Under the pieces are notes generated by a model. That model was not told the DNA's origin. It ran no database searches and saw only the letters and a list, made by a program, of their open reading frames with translations. Below, in pieces: positions 1-11,029 of a DNA stretch of 64,000 nucleotides. The translations under genes were made by a program, and so were the position numbers. The stretch is from Halichoerus grypus. Its lineage: Eukaryota; Chordata; Mammalia; Carnivora; Phocidae. Each line of letters opens with the position of its first letter. Within the stretch, counting starts at the first letter, position 1. The stretch is taken from the NCBI RefSeq assembly GCF_964656455.1, contig NC_135717.1, positions 12,243,033-12,307,032 of the forward strand, read 5' to 3'.

Positions 1-450
1 CAGAGGCTAATAACTGAGGCTATGGGGGATAGTTTCAGAGACAAGTTCTTTAAAACTTACTTGGGCAGTAGTGTTTGTCCCAGGGCCTTTCCTCTCTTCT
101 TTTACAGAGCCAGGAGGCCAGACCATCTTCCGTTGTCTACACTCCCTGTTGGTTCCCTGAGCTTTCTTGTCTGTTTGCTTAAAAAAAGGGACCTGTCTTG
201 CGTCTCATTTTTTTAGATGTTTTAGTGAGTATTACTAACAATATCGTCACTGCAGATAACAGCCAGTTACTTTTTTAACGATGAGCATTTCAGACTCTTT
301 GTGAAACTCAGTATTTTCTTGTCTTCAAAACAACGGAGTTATTCAGAGGTCTTTTCCTGCACAAATGTTCTTAGGATTCTGGAACGTGTGGCCGACTTCT
401 CAAATTAGATCAGATGGTCAGACATTTCCAGCACCACTCTTACAGGAGTT
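1..450. other. unique noncoding DNA, nothing recognised
   Basis: I see no repeat consensus, coding signal or RNA gene here. The short open frame at the left edge has no recognisable protein character. A T-rich stretch lies near 180-215. Confidence 0.5.
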
Positions 451-910
451 TGTATTGGTTTCCCAGGGTTGGGGCTGCCGCAGCAAAGCACCCATACTGG
501 GTGGCTTACAGCAACTGCAGTACATTCTCTCAAAGTGCCGGAGGCTGGAGTTCTGGAATCAAGGTGTCCGCAGGGCCATGCTCCTTCTGAAACCTGTAGG
601 GGAATCCTTCGCCTCTTCCCAGCTTCGGGCGGTTTGTGGGCAGTCTCTGGTGGTCCTTGGCTTGCCGCTGGTGACTCCAGTCTCAGCCTCTGTGATCACA
701 TGCTGTTCTTCCTACGTGTGTCTGTCTTCAGATGGCCAACTTCTTAGGACACTAGGTGTATTAGATTAAGGGCCCACCCTACTCCACCGCGACCCCATCT
801 TAACCAATTGCATTTGCAACAGCCCTGGTCCCAAATAAGGTCACATTCTGAGGTACTGAGAATTAAGATTTCAACATATCTCTTTTGAAGGGACAGAATT
901 CAACTCATGA
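451..910 (-). mobile_element. Solo LTR of the ERVL-MaLR group (MLT1-like)
   Basis: The block starts with 'tgtattggtttcccaggg' and 'actgggtggcttacagcaac'. It continues through 'ggctggagttctggaatc' and 'gggcccaccctactcc', and ends with 'ggtcacattctgaggtactg' and 'ttcaacatatctcttttgaa'. This is the reverse complement of the MaLR LTR layout, so the LTR is on the minus strand. It has many point differences from the consensus and no internal retroviral sequence beside it, so it is an old solo LTR. The frames of about 134 and 92 codons inside it are chance readings. It belongs to the same broad family as the LTR near 55 kb. Confidence 0.7.
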
Positions 911-962
911 GAGGATTCTACTTTAAAGAGCATGCAGGAGAGTCTGATGCAGTATGTATTCT

Positions 963-1200
963 CAAAGCGGGGTTCCTGGCCTACCTGCACAGCGTTCATC
1001 AGGAGCCCTAAAAAAATTATGTACATATATGTATACAGATGGTTGAAAGAAGAAAAAGAAACCCAAAACTCATGTACTCACCACCCAGCTTAAGAAATAA
1101 AATATTCTCAATACCTTCAGAGGCCCTGGGAAGCTTGAGGTATTTATTAAAATGTAGATTCTCCTGAGAGGGTAGGTCACAGAGATTCAGAACAGCAGGG
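963..1200. mobile_element. Degraded hAT (MER5-like) and LINE-like fragments
   Basis: Short matches to the MER5A layout appear at both ends ('ctcaaagcggggttcctggc'; 'tattaaaatgtagattctcc'). The middle, 'ccacccagcttaagaaataa', resembles an old LINE-1 3' motif. The pieces are too diverged to order with certainty. Confidence 0.25.
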
Positions 1201-1204
1201 ACTA

Positions 1205-2395
1205 TCAGAATTCAGGAACTTTTTTTTCCCCCTTGATCTTTAAGTTGGTTTAGAAAACTTAACTTTGGAGTGGAATGGGATTTTTTTCTATAGTAGAATA
1301 GAAAAGATGCAAGAAAAGGTTTGTGACTTTTTCCACAACGTGGTGAAATAGTTATTAGCTCCTGTTTGGGATGGTTTCCTGGAAAAAAAGCAAACAAAAA
1401 AAAAACTCACCTATGATTTTCTGAATTAGTTTAGACCTGTAGCTTAGAGAGACTTAGAGTGGTGCACACTTGGATTTGTGGGAGGAAGGTGTGGGTGTGT
1501 GAAGGTAAGGGACCTATTATTGATTATGCTCCTTAAAGTCTTGTCTTTCTCCTGGGAATTTTGTGAAGATTAATATCTGCTAGATAATTTTAAGTTTGCA
1601 AAATGCCTTGAGTTCCTTGGGGGAAGCTGTTACATAAATGTAAATAAATTATGCAGCACCTGAATTTGGTTGTTCATTTTTTATAGTGTTTTAATTAAGA
1701 ACTTAGCACTATTTAAGCTGGATGGCTGAGGAAAGGCCTTAATCACTTACACATGGTTAAGTAAGTAGGCAGGAGCAGTATTTAGGCTGGAACCCACAAA
1801 GGAATAAATGAACAGGGCCTTTTCTGGAAATCAGTCATTTTCCATGATGCTCACTGAGCTAAGCTATGGGTTAATGTCTCCTCCCATGTGTTTATATGGT
1901 GCTCTTAGAGAATCAGCCTTCTTCTTCTTTTTTTTAAGCCTATTTACAGACTTTCAGATACCTTGGACCTCTCTGGTTTTGCATCCAGAGTGAGTGGGAA
2001 ACTTTTTTTTTTAGAAGTTTGTCTTGCTGTATCTAGCTGTCTTGGTACCTGAGGATCAAGAAGGCATCTGACAAACCACTTTGACTTCTGGTATGCTGTG
2101 TTTCTAAAACCAGCCCAAGGAGCTGGGTGCCAGACTACCTCCTTTTATCTGTTACACAGAGCTTTGTTCCAATGGGTGATACCATTTCAAGACTCCTGAA
2201 GAATGGAACTAGTAAACAGTTGCCAACACAACACCAGTTGTGCCTCCTTGGTTTGCTGTGTTGTCAGAGGCTCATCTATATGCTTGTTTTTTGCCTTGTT
2301 GCTTTGTGAACAAAGTCACCTTACCCTCTTTCTGATGGCTGACCTCAAACTTGTAACCTTTCTCAATTCATTCACTGTATCTGCTGAGCTCCTGA
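1205..2395. other. unique noncoding DNA, nothing recognised
   Basis: The stretch contains several T-rich runs (1216-1230, 1926-1937, 2003-2012) and no repeat or exon that I can support. Open frames of 60-65 codons at 1808-2400 lack any family resemblance. Confidence 0.45.
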
Positions 2396-2620
2396 AGTAG
2401 ATGCTAATTGGAGGCACTTGTGAATCACGCACCGTTCTCGATGCTATGGAGCTGTATGGTGGAAGACAAACATTTAAAAAAAAGTCAAAACCGATAGCCA
2501 CATAGCTGTAATTGGATGAATGGTAAAAAGGATAATCATAGGCCCTTTGAGAGTCCTGGGTGTTTTTGAAGAGTGACACTTGAGCAAAATCTGGAAGGAT
2601 CACTGAGAACTAGCAAGGGA
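2396..2620 (-). mobile_element. L2 LINE 3' relic
   Basis: The stretch runs 'ttctcgatgctatggagctg', then 'gtggaagacaaacattt', and ends with 'gagtgacacttgagcaaaat' and 'ctggaagga'. This follows the reverse complement of the L2 3' region (compare the L2 motif 'tgctcaaatgtcacctcctc'). It is heavily diverged. Confidence 0.45.
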
Positions 2621-2971
2621 AGGGAAGGGAACATTGTCTTCTAAGAAGTATACTGTGAAATTGTTTCTTTCTCTGTCCTTTTTCTTCCCCTCATAGTTTC
2701 ATGTAGTAGCACAATTTCAACCATCCAAAGTGGGCCAGTACTTAGTGCTTTGTCAGGATGATTAACTCATTAAATGGGGCTCTTGACATGCTATTTCTCT
2801 AAATTGTGCTCTAGTAACCTTTTCGGAAGCCTAGTGCTATCTAAGACTCTTGTTGTGTGGCTGGAGTGGGTTAAGGGCTTGGGAAAGATACATTTGCTGA
2901 AGAAAGTCCTTCTCTGCACCCTTTCTATCTATAAGAGATAAAGCGTTAGTATATCTTACTTTTTAGATACA

Positions 2972-3085
2972 ATTTCTCAAACTTCTGACATCAAAATCAC
3001 CAGGAGCCTGTTAAAAATGCACTTTTCGTAGTCTTTTTATCTCAGACCTGCTGACTTGGAATCTTAGCAGTAGGACTCCTGGCCA
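2972..3085 (+). mobile_element. MER5A-like hAT-Charlie relic
   Basis: The motifs 'ttctcaaacttctgacatca', 'aaaatcaccaggagcctgtt' and 'aaaaatgcac' follow the MER5A head in the plus orientation. The right half is strongly diverged. This is a nonautonomous element with no coding content. Confidence 0.5.
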
Positions 3086-3214
3086 TTGTCACAGACTCTA
3101 TAGAGAGCCACTCCATGACGGCATGGATTGCCAGTTGGGTCATTCAAAGCTGAAAGAGGAGCTTTTCATCATTTTAGCCCCACCAGGACCTGTTTGATTA
3201 CCCACCATCTCTTG

Positions 3215-3400
3215 CCACCAGTATCAGCTATGTAATTTGCAGGGCCCAGTGCAATATGTACAGAGCCTCTTATCGAAAGATTATTAAGAACTTCAAGAGG
3301 ATGACAGCAGAGCATTAAGCCAAGTGTGGGGCCCTTCTGAGTCACGACCCTGGGAGACTGCACAGCTTGCAAGCCCAGGAAGCTGGCCTTGCCACCACTT
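3215..3400. mobile_element. Interspersed repeat relic, probably a nonautonomous DNA transposon
   Basis: The stretch 'atgtaatttgcagggcccag', then 'attattaagaacttcaagag', 'gacagcagagcattaagcca' and 'ggggcccttctgagtc' matches a repeat I recognise from mammalian genomes whose family name I cannot give with confidence. It explains the minus-strand frame of about 113 codons at 3169-3510, which should not be called a gene. Confidence 0.4.
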
Positions 3401-3404
3401 CTCT

Positions 3405-4435
3405 GCCTTTTGAAAGTGAACTGCTTATTGCTCCATGTACTACGCCGTCCTTTGCCTTTGTCCCCTGGCTTGCACGGTGTGAAATGCTGTTTTTCATCTC
3501 TTCGTCTCACCCGGGCTTATGCATGTGCTGGATCAGACTCCTGTGCGGATTGCCACTGCAAGACTGTGACCTTTGAGGACCTGCTCTTCCTCATCCTTGA
3601 ATTCCTTGCCCTTAGCTGAGGCTCTGCTGCTGTTTCCTCATAAGTTTGCTGAGTAAAAGACTTGCACCTGAATGCTTTTCTTAACGCTTCATTAGGCTAT
3701 GGACCACAGGGAGTACAGATGCGGTTGGGTGAGGCGCTGGAGGTGGTGGGTGTTCTTCGAGGGGCCTGAGGCAGTGTGAGGAACAAGGCATGAGACAGCA
3801 CACATCTAGCAATTGTGTATCCTCCGCATTTGATGTCTTGGCTGGCTGCCATCCTCTCTCTGATAACCAGGGTTTCCCTTTTGGATCTCTCACTGGTCTC
3901 TGAGTTCCTGGGAACAACAGCTGTTTCTAAGCCACTTACGTTTAAGTGTGCTGGTAGCAGAACCCGAGGGAATGTTTCTTGTGGTGGGAAGGTGACCGTT
4001 TGCTCAATGGTTAGTACTTGAAACTAGACATTCCTGGATTGTTAAGTTCGTGTGTTCTGGAGAAGTCCCCAAAGCTGGATGCCCTGTGAAGTCATGACTC
4101 CTCTGTTGGCCGAGAATCAGGTACTGCCTGATCTGTGTGGTCCTGCCCTGAGATAACCACAGGTAGCTGTGGATTTGGGCGAGGTCTGTGAAGCCTCTTC
4201 ACATCAGATACGGACAAGCAACTAGAAGTTAGAGAACTTACACAGCATGTTCAAGGTGCATTCACTGGAATCCACAAATCCCATTCCTCCTGAGGCCTCA
4301 GTAAATATTCAAAGATTGTTCTGTTCTTGCTTTGAGGATTATCACCTGGCCTTGATCTGATGGGGTTAATGGGATGAAATAATGTACTTTCCCTCTGGAA
4401 TTTTGAGGAGTTTAAAGTGAACAGATTGTCTAAAA
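3405..4435. other. unique noncoding DNA, nothing recognised
   Basis: GC content is moderate. Several overlapping frames of 68-81 codons occur on both strands, none with a protein-like motif. Confidence 0.45.
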
Positions 4436-4436
4436 T

Positions 4437-4680
4437 AGTGCTGTCCAGTTGAAATACATGAGCCACATATGCAGTTTGAAAGTCTCCAGTAGCCACATTA
4501 AAAGTAAAAAGAAACAGCTGAAATTTTTAATAATTTAACCCAATATATCAACAGTTTTAATCATTTCAACACAAATATACGTGTACTTATTTAGATATGT
4601 ATATGTAAATATTGAGATATTTACTTCCTTTTTTTTTCCCCCTGTAGGTACTGAACTGCATGGTATAGGTCTAAAATATA
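4437..4680 (+). mobile_element. DNA-transposon relic of the 'gtgctgtccaatagaa' type
   Basis: The motifs 'agtgctgtccagttgaaata', 'gagccacatatgcag', 'cagtagccacattaaaagta' and 'aaaagaaacagctgaaattt' follow a common mammalian nonautonomous DNA repeat with 'tagccacat' motifs. The family name is uncertain. The right half dissolves into AT-rich sequence. Confidence 0.45.
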
Positions 4681-4689
4681 CTAGCTCGT

Positions 4690-5860
4690 ACATTTAATTT
4701 TTATTTTCTTTTCCTTTCTACACCACTTTAACCCCTACTAGTTAACATATGAACTTGTGATCGCTATGAGGAAATAGCTCTGGAAACTGGAGGGGTTAGG
4801 ACGTAAGCTGACTTACTGGTTTTCGTGTGCCAATTGAAGGAGTCAGGCAAACCCCAAATGCTCTAGACCTTCATCTTTCTGCTAGGCATCTGAGGTAGTG
4901 TTTGCAGCCTCGTAGGGGACAGAAACCACCTTGTATGGAGACATGTGCTGTCAGTGAAGGAGATCTCTTTGCTGTTGAGTCAGCCTTGGCTTTGACCTGT
5001 CGGCACAGAGAGCTTGCTGCTAAATTAGACCCTTGCTCCTCTAAGAAGAAAGGTGTGGGTTTTGAGTAAGATTACTAATCACCGACATGTGAAATCTTCC
5101 TTGTGCCATTTAATTAAAACCTAAGCGTCAACTAGATAGTATAATCATTTCTTAGCCTAGGTAGATCATAGAAACTAGCAAATTAAGGCAGCCAAAGACC
5201 CACATGCATATTTGTCAGGTCTGCACTTATTTTTAGACGAAAGCTAGCCTATATTTGGTCTGCAGGGTATGATTTGAATGGAGGTTTTTCCTTCATTTTT
5301 TAGATCACTGCTCAAAGTCCACTGACAGAATACAGGAGACAGCCTTGATTAGATTAGGCCAGATTGGATTAAATCGAATGGTTAAAGCCTTTGGAGCCTC
5401 CAGCTTGTAGGAGACACCATAATGGCCTTCATAGCATCCCTAAATCCTATTAGGTAAGTTAATCTTATTGAAGAATTTAGGTCTGCATAAAGCAGCATTG
5501 CCCTTATACTCTCTATGGTGGTCTCTGGCCCTTAAGGTGAGCTGACAGATACTAACTTTCTTGGAATAGGTTGGTTTTGTTGGTTTGGGGCAAGTGATCC
5601 CAAATACTTTGAAAGTAGATACCTGCACTTGGTAGAGAGTACATTCCGTGCAGAAAAATAGCCTGTGTCTTTGGCTTGGTGGCTGTTAGTGTCTGTGCCA
5701 GGGATGTTTTTAGCCCTGGTCGGGGGAAAGAGAGGCAAGAGAGAGATGTCTAAATAGTTGTAAAATCGGCTGCTGTGTCATTATGGCAGGTGTGGGGGTG
5801 GATGGATGGGTGGGAGCTTTATTTTTTAGCTTTGTGAAATCATCCCTTATAGCCCATATC
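4690..5860. other. unique noncoding DNA, nothing recognised
   Basis: No interspersed repeat is recognised. Near 5343-5385 there is a loose run of repeated 'gatta' words ('attagattaggccagattgg'). The minus-strand frames at 5440-5738 overlap each other in two frames and look like chance. Confidence 0.4.
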
Positions 5861-5861
5861 C

Positions 5862-5945
5862 ATTTTAGAGGTTGTCATTAAGAATCATGTGCTGAGTATT
5901 TAGTGTGGTTGAGACACTGTGCTAGATGTTGGGAATAAAATAAAG
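5862..5945 (-). mobile_element. L2 LINE 3' end relic
   Basis: The stretch 'catgtgctgagtatttagtg', 'gagacactgtgctagatgtt', 'gggaataaaataaag' follows the reverse complement of the L2 terminus (compare 'tgagcacctactatgtgcca'). It is short and diverged. Confidence 0.35.
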
Positions 5946-5949
5946 AATC

Positions 5950-7880
5950 TTGGAACTTGGTTGCTGGAGGCATCTTTATCTGTGATTTTCTGGGTGTGTT
6001 TGTAGTTTTGTTATAAGATAAGTGTGAATTGGCTCTTGCCTGTGCAGATGCAGTGACCATATTTTTCTGAAGCAAAACATCCTTTTTGCCACAGGATTCT
6101 TTCCAATTTGTGGATTTATGGACAGGCAAAGCTTTACAAAGGCATATAAGTTATGTCAAATTTTTGTAATGAACATACTGTTTTTTGGAAAAAGAAAAAA
6201 AGGCAAGAAATTGGGAGTGTCCGGCTCTGAGCATATGCTTAACTGCATCCACAGTGAGGACTGGTGGAACTGTGGGGGGGAAGAGGCAAATCTGACTTAG
6301 GTCTTTGCTAAAGGTAGCTTGGTTCGACACGGCTTCAGACCCACAAGTGATTATTGCATACTGAATTGCCCTCCAGAGATGCAGGACATTTTTTTCCAGG
6401 CATCTTTAAAAATAAGTTGCACAGTGCCTCAGCTAGGGGCTGAGCGTCCACCATTAAGATCCTGTGAGTTCAGCGTCCACCGTTAAGATCCCGTGAGTTC
6501 ATTAATGCACAACGTGAGGCATGGTGAGGCATGTGTTGGTACATCTGGCTACTCGGTGAATCACCATGGGAAGGTGCCTGCATGCAAGGGGCTGAGGAGA
6601 CCCTGTGACCTGGGGACTTCCAGCGCTGTCGTGGAAGTGGGGACTTCCTTCTTGAGAGAGCCTGGGGGACTTGTTAGCTCTTAATTATTCCCCCATCTGG
6701 ACTCTGCCTATTCTGAGGCCAAGAAATGAGTTAAGCTTGTTTCTTTGTTTCAGCTTTTCTGGTGGGGCAGCCCTACATCTGTGTCCTGTCCCAAAAGACT
6801 AAAGAACATTTCAGAGGTGGGCCAGACATGGAGTCTGAAGAACAGTTATGATAGATGAATGATTTTGATTTGCTTTTAGGAAGAAAAGTGCAGCTAGCCC
6901 TTTAGATGAAGATAATCTCTCTCCAGCCCTCCTGTGTGTCAAGTGCACGGTGTTCTCTTCCTGTATAGCACTTGTATTTTCAAGAGCTAGGGTCATTGAC
7001 AGAACACTTCTCACTCTTGAGTTTCAGAGCATAGCAGAGTACACACATCTGAAGCCAGAAATGTAATTTTCTCTAAGTGTACTAAGAATTACTTTTTAAT
7101 TCTTTGTATGTGCATGCACATGCTCACGCAATTGTGGGTTTTGTTTTCATGCTCCTTGAGTAGAAATAGCCTCCTTTTTACTTTTATTGATTCTTGATTG
7201 CACACTTCTCAGGGTTACCTTTGTTAGGAAGCAGCTGGAAGAATGTGTACTCATTTTGTCCTTGTGACCTTTACTCCTGGGCCCCTCTGACCTGAGGCTC
7301 ACCCTGTCCACCCTCTCCTCTGCATCAGCCCAGCTTTGGTTTTTTTTTTGGGTCTCTTGTTCCCCTCAATGAGGGAGACATCCTTGCTTCTCTCTTTTTC
7401 AACTTACTGTCCATTTCGGTTGAGGCAGTTCCAGATGGGAAGAGGTTGGGGAGGGATTTTGAACAAGGAGAAACATTGGATCCGGGTAGGAGAAATTTAT
7501 AAAACTTCTGTATTCTGTGCTAATAGTTCTCAGATGCTTTGGGATTACAGTATGAAACGTTGGTCTGGAGACCTCTGAGAGCTGCTCTTACCAGCCAGCA
7601 GACAGCCCTTCCTGCTTTTTCTTCCTGTCCCATCTCTGTTCTTTCTGACCAGTTTGCCTGAAAGAGCTCACTAATTCTTTATAATCACACTCTTTCTCCT
7701 CTCTTTTAAAGTCTTGATTTGCTTCCCACCCTAGCTGCTTCCAGTCTTGCTTGGGCTAGCTCCCAGTGTTGCTGAGTCCCTTTGGGACGGAGGAGAAGCC
7801 ACCCACCGCTCCATAGTTTGTTGACATCCCCAAGGGGAAGGAGGGCACAGACCCTTCCATGTCCTGCCCTGGAGCTTCAC
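5950..7880. other. unique noncoding DNA apart from a small tandem duplication
   Basis: The tandem duplication at 6443-6500 is listed separately. A T9 run lies at about 7341. Frames at 6493-6684 and 7336-7578 show no family motif, and no acceptable exon boundary pair was found. Confidence 0.4.
6443..6500. repeat. Tandem duplication, 2 x 29 bp
   Basis: Two adjacent 29-base units begin with 'agcgtccacc'. The first continues 'attaagatcctgtgagttc' and the second 'gttaagatcccgtgagttc', so they differ at two positions. The junction is exact. Both differences are A/G or T/C transitions. Confidence 0.9.
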
Positions 7881-7883
7881 AGG

Positions 7884-8090
7884 AAGCAATAATAATGCCG
7901 AAAGCTTATCGATTATGTAAAATGTGCCCAGCACTGTGACAAGCATTTTATTTACATGGATTATCCCTTATACTCAAGCCAGTCCAATAAAGTATGTGTG
8001 CTATCACTGTTTTCATTTTACAGATGGGAAATTGATGCCCAGAGAGGCTCAATAACTTGCCACTCTGTACGCAGCTGGAATCAGGAGGCG
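7884..8090 (-). mobile_element. MIR SINE
   Basis: The MIR core reads in reverse: 'cattttacagatgggaaatt', then 'gcccagagaggctcaataac' and 'ttgcc'. The part to the left, 'tgtgcccagcactgtgacaa', is the reverse of the MIR 3' part. This is an ancient mammal-wide element. Confidence 0.7.
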
Positions 8091-8439
8091 GGGTCAAGGT
8101 CTCCAGCAGGCAGCCGGATTCAAGGGCTCTTGTCAGCTCCTCAGGGGAAGCTTGGGAGTTCAAGCTAGGAGAGCTCTGGCTGTACCTGCTGTCCTTACCT
8201 GGGATATCTCCCCTTTCACACCGACCTATGTGGTCTTTATACGGTCTTTATATTTTCAGTTTACTCACTAAATGTTTCGGATTGGTTTTGGATGATGGCA
8301 ACTCTGTGTTTTAAAGAACCAGAAACAAAAAATGTTAGAGGTGGGCTTTTTTAGCCATAGTCTCCCTCTTCTCTGTAGTCAGGTATAACAGGACTCCTGG
8401 CAAGGAAATAAGGCCGTAAGTGCTCTTGCTTTGGAAAGA

Positions 8440-8840
8440 TCAGTTAATTGGTCGAGGTGGTGTTTCTGTGGTTAATTTGTGTTCCTGTCGCAGTAATACG
8501 TGAACATCCACAGGCATGGAGCATGCCATCCCGCAGCCCCATAAAACAAGGCACTTTTCAGCTCCGGCACCAGCCGGTGCACCTGAATAACAATAGGGAA
8601 GCTTGTTGACCATTTGGCACTTCACAGCCCAGTAATTAGAAACTGTAAAACAATAATACAGACATGAAGCAAATCCTCCAGTTAATGAAAAAAAAAATCT
8701 ACAATCCTGCTTTGTGGCTGAGTGCAAAATCACAACCGGCTGCTTACACAACAAAGCAAACACTTCAGGATTTTGGCAGCTGTGTTACACATACAAAAAG
8801 CTCTAGGCTCTCTATTAATTTGGGGGCTGTCATATTTTAA
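8440..8840. other. Candidate conserved noncoding block (possible enhancer)
   Basis: This block is free of repeats. It keeps several CpGs around 8450-8580 in otherwise CpG-poor DNA. It also carries homeodomain- and SOX-like words ('agtaattaga', 'gttaatga', 'aacaatag', 'ccataaaaca'). The frames in it (107 codons minus, 65 plus) lack protein features. The enhancer reading is inferred from texture only; conservation was not tested. Confidence 0.25.
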
Positions 8841-8892
8841 AAAAAATGAAAACAACAGTTGCCTGACTTTCTTGTTTCTTATTAACTTACTG

Positions 8893-9316
8893 CAGTGGTT
8901 TTCAAATTATGGTCCCTAAGCCAGAAGTATCAGCATCATCTGGGAACTTGTTAGAAATGCAGGGTTTTTTTTGGCAGGGGGAGGGGCCCACCCCAGGCCA
9001 TTTGAATCAGAAATTCTGGGGGTGAGGCTCAGTAACTTATGTTTTAAACATTTTTTTTTTTTTAAGATTTTATTTATTTATTTGAAGAGAGAGACACAGC
9101 GAGAGAGGGAACACAAGCAGGGGGAGTGGCAGAGGGAGAAGCAGGCTTCCTGCCGAGCAGGGAGCCCGATGCGGGGCTCGATCCCAGGACGCTGGGATCA
9201 CGACCTGAGCCGAAGGCAGATGCTTAACGACTGAGCCACCCAGGCGCCCCAGTAATTTATGTTTTAACAGGTCATCCAGGTCATTCTGATGGTACTCTAA
9301 AGTTTGAGAAACACTG
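8893..9316 (-). mobile_element. MER5A (hAT-Charlie) element split by a SINE
   Basis: The left part runs from 'gcagtggttttcaaattatg' through 'cagcatcatctgggaacttg' and 'ttagaaatgcag' to 'ggtgaggctcagtaactta'. It resumes after the SINE with 'caggtcatccaggtcattct' and ends 'agtttgagaaacactg'. Together these make a nearly complete MER5A in reverse orientation. The terminal 'cagtggtt...aacactg' inverted repeats are recognisable. It predates the SINE inserted at 9051. Confidence 0.8.
9051..9250 (-). mobile_element. Can-SINE (tRNA-derived, long arctoid form), full length
   Basis: On the plus strand it reads T-run, 'aagattttatttatttattt', a GA-rich stretch, 'cacgacctgagccgaaggca', and then the inverted head 'gagccacccaggcgcccc'. 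Its target-site duplication is 'agtaacttatgttttaa' at 9031-9047 and 'agtaatttatgttttaa' at 9251-9267, with one mismatch. The insertion falls inside MER5A sequence. Several reading frames cross it; they are not genes. Confidence 0.93.
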
Positions 9317-9319
9317 GGG

Positions 9320-11029
9320 AGTGGGTAGACGAATTCAGGGGATGAGGAGTGGAGTCCCCTTTCGGCCCCATCCAAAGGTGAGCACTTTGCGTCTCTTACC
9401 AGAGGGGAGACAGCCTTCCCCAGAATATGTGTGGTTCCCCTGCCGCCTGCAAGGAAGCTGGGGGAGGTATCTCAGGGAAGGAACTGCCTTTGTGGGGGCC
9501 TGGTTGGGAGAGGGGTTTGGACTGTGGTTTATTACCCATTTGTAAGGAACTATTTCAGTGTTTCCTTCACCATCTGGGTGGTGCTTTTGATGTCAGCTCT
9601 GAAAGGCCCAGACTGTATTGGACAGAGGAGAAGAGACATGGGGACAAAAACAAAGACCCATCTTATTTCTCAGGCCAAGCCTTCACGGTGCTGCTGATGT
9701 AAGGTGCTCCCCTTGGTCAAGAACGATCATTAAGTTAAGATGAGGTGAGGTGCTGGCAGGACACATTTCTTCTTTTCTCTCTATGTTCCCACTCCTTTCC
9801 CCATTTCACATGTCTGCCTCCAGCTATCTTGGCAGACAGAATTTGTTTAGTTTTCTTGGGGCTTCCTGACAAACGGCCCCCCGCCCCTTCCCCCCTGTGT
9901 GGTGACCACAGCCCTGACACAGGTTGACTTCACAGCCCTTAGAAGTCCTCGCACAGCTGACCACTGGTCGCTTGGAAAGTCCTCCTGGGAGATAAGAGCT
10001 TGCCACCAGCGTGAAATGAGCTCTCAACTGGGGTTACCACAAAGGCTCAGGTTCCTAACACTCCTTGAATAGTGTGTTGACAGTCTGTTGGGGACAAGAC
10101 CCGACACAAACAGAAACACCCATCCTACAGTTGCTTGGTTTTTATCCAGATTGTTAACTTTGCTCAATTTTAAAAAGTGTTTTGCTCACAATTTTTCTGC
10201 CTTTCAGATCATTGAATTTTCTTGTTCCCTTGGAAAATAAAAAAGGAGGGGCATAGGACCTGTTGGTCAATTAAGTGTATCCTATTCTTTGATTTAATCA
10301 CCCAGTATAACACAGGAAAGTGGCAGGGATAAAAGGGTTGAATGAGACATAGTTCCTGTCCTCTGAGACTGACCAAGAAAAGAACCACCCAGATCTTGGG
10401 TTCACTTTATTCCTTCTGTTTTCAAATGGGAGAACTTGCTTGAAAACCTGAATTTGATGTTGGATCACAAGCCCAGCAGCAGGCTTTTTTTTTTGGGGGG
10501 GGGGGGGTTGGAGGGGATTGGGTTTATAACCACAGGTATTTCAAAAAGGACCCTTCAAAGTCTGATGCAATCAGATGTTAAGATACTAGCACACAGAAGC
10601 CTGCTGGCATTAAGGCAAGGCCTTGGCTCTTCCATGAAGTCTTGCGTCACTCAGACGTCCAAGGAAGGAAAGCTACTTGCCAGCCCATCTGAAATGCTGG
10701 TGTAAATGTCACATGTTTGGACCATTCATTATTGCGAAGGCTTATTTTGTATTGTATTCTAAGGGATCTGTGGCCTCAACGTTGGCTCTTAGGAGGTGGT
10801 AGTTGCCAATTCTCTTTCCATGTGACATTCAGGGCTCATGGAGAAGCCAGAGGCTCACACTGGAGCATTTGCTTCTTGGTCATCAGGAAAGACGGTCCTT
10901 CTGTCAGACTGGTAGCAGGGGGAAAGGGAAAGAAGGAGCTAAGCCTTGAGCCCCTTAGATTTTCGTGAGTGGTGCAGCCACTGGGACAGAAAGGCTGACC
11001 GTCACACTGTCCTCCCCAGCCTGCCTGCC
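9320..11029. other. unique noncoding DNA, relatively GC-rich
   Basis: No interspersed repeat is recognised. Overlapping frames of 60-91 codons on both strands (9321-10027, 10436-10968) conflict with one another, and none shows a domain or a usable splice context. A T/G homopolymer junction at 10485 is listed separately. Confidence 0.45.
10485..10507. repeat. Homopolymer junction T10-G13
   Basis: Ten T residues are followed directly by thirteen G residues, then 'ttggagggg'. Such runs are unstable in replication and error-prone in sequencing, so the exact length is uncertain. Confidence 0.85.

Noticed and set aside
365..769. Plus-strand open frame of 134 codons
   Set aside because: It lies almost entirely in the MaLR LTR on the wrong strand, and a second frame of 92 codons overlaps it.
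9070..9375. Minus-strand frame of 101 codons
   Set aside because: It translates the SINE's sense strand and its flanks. Similar SINE-derived frames recur at 19073, 36120, 43014 and 49745.
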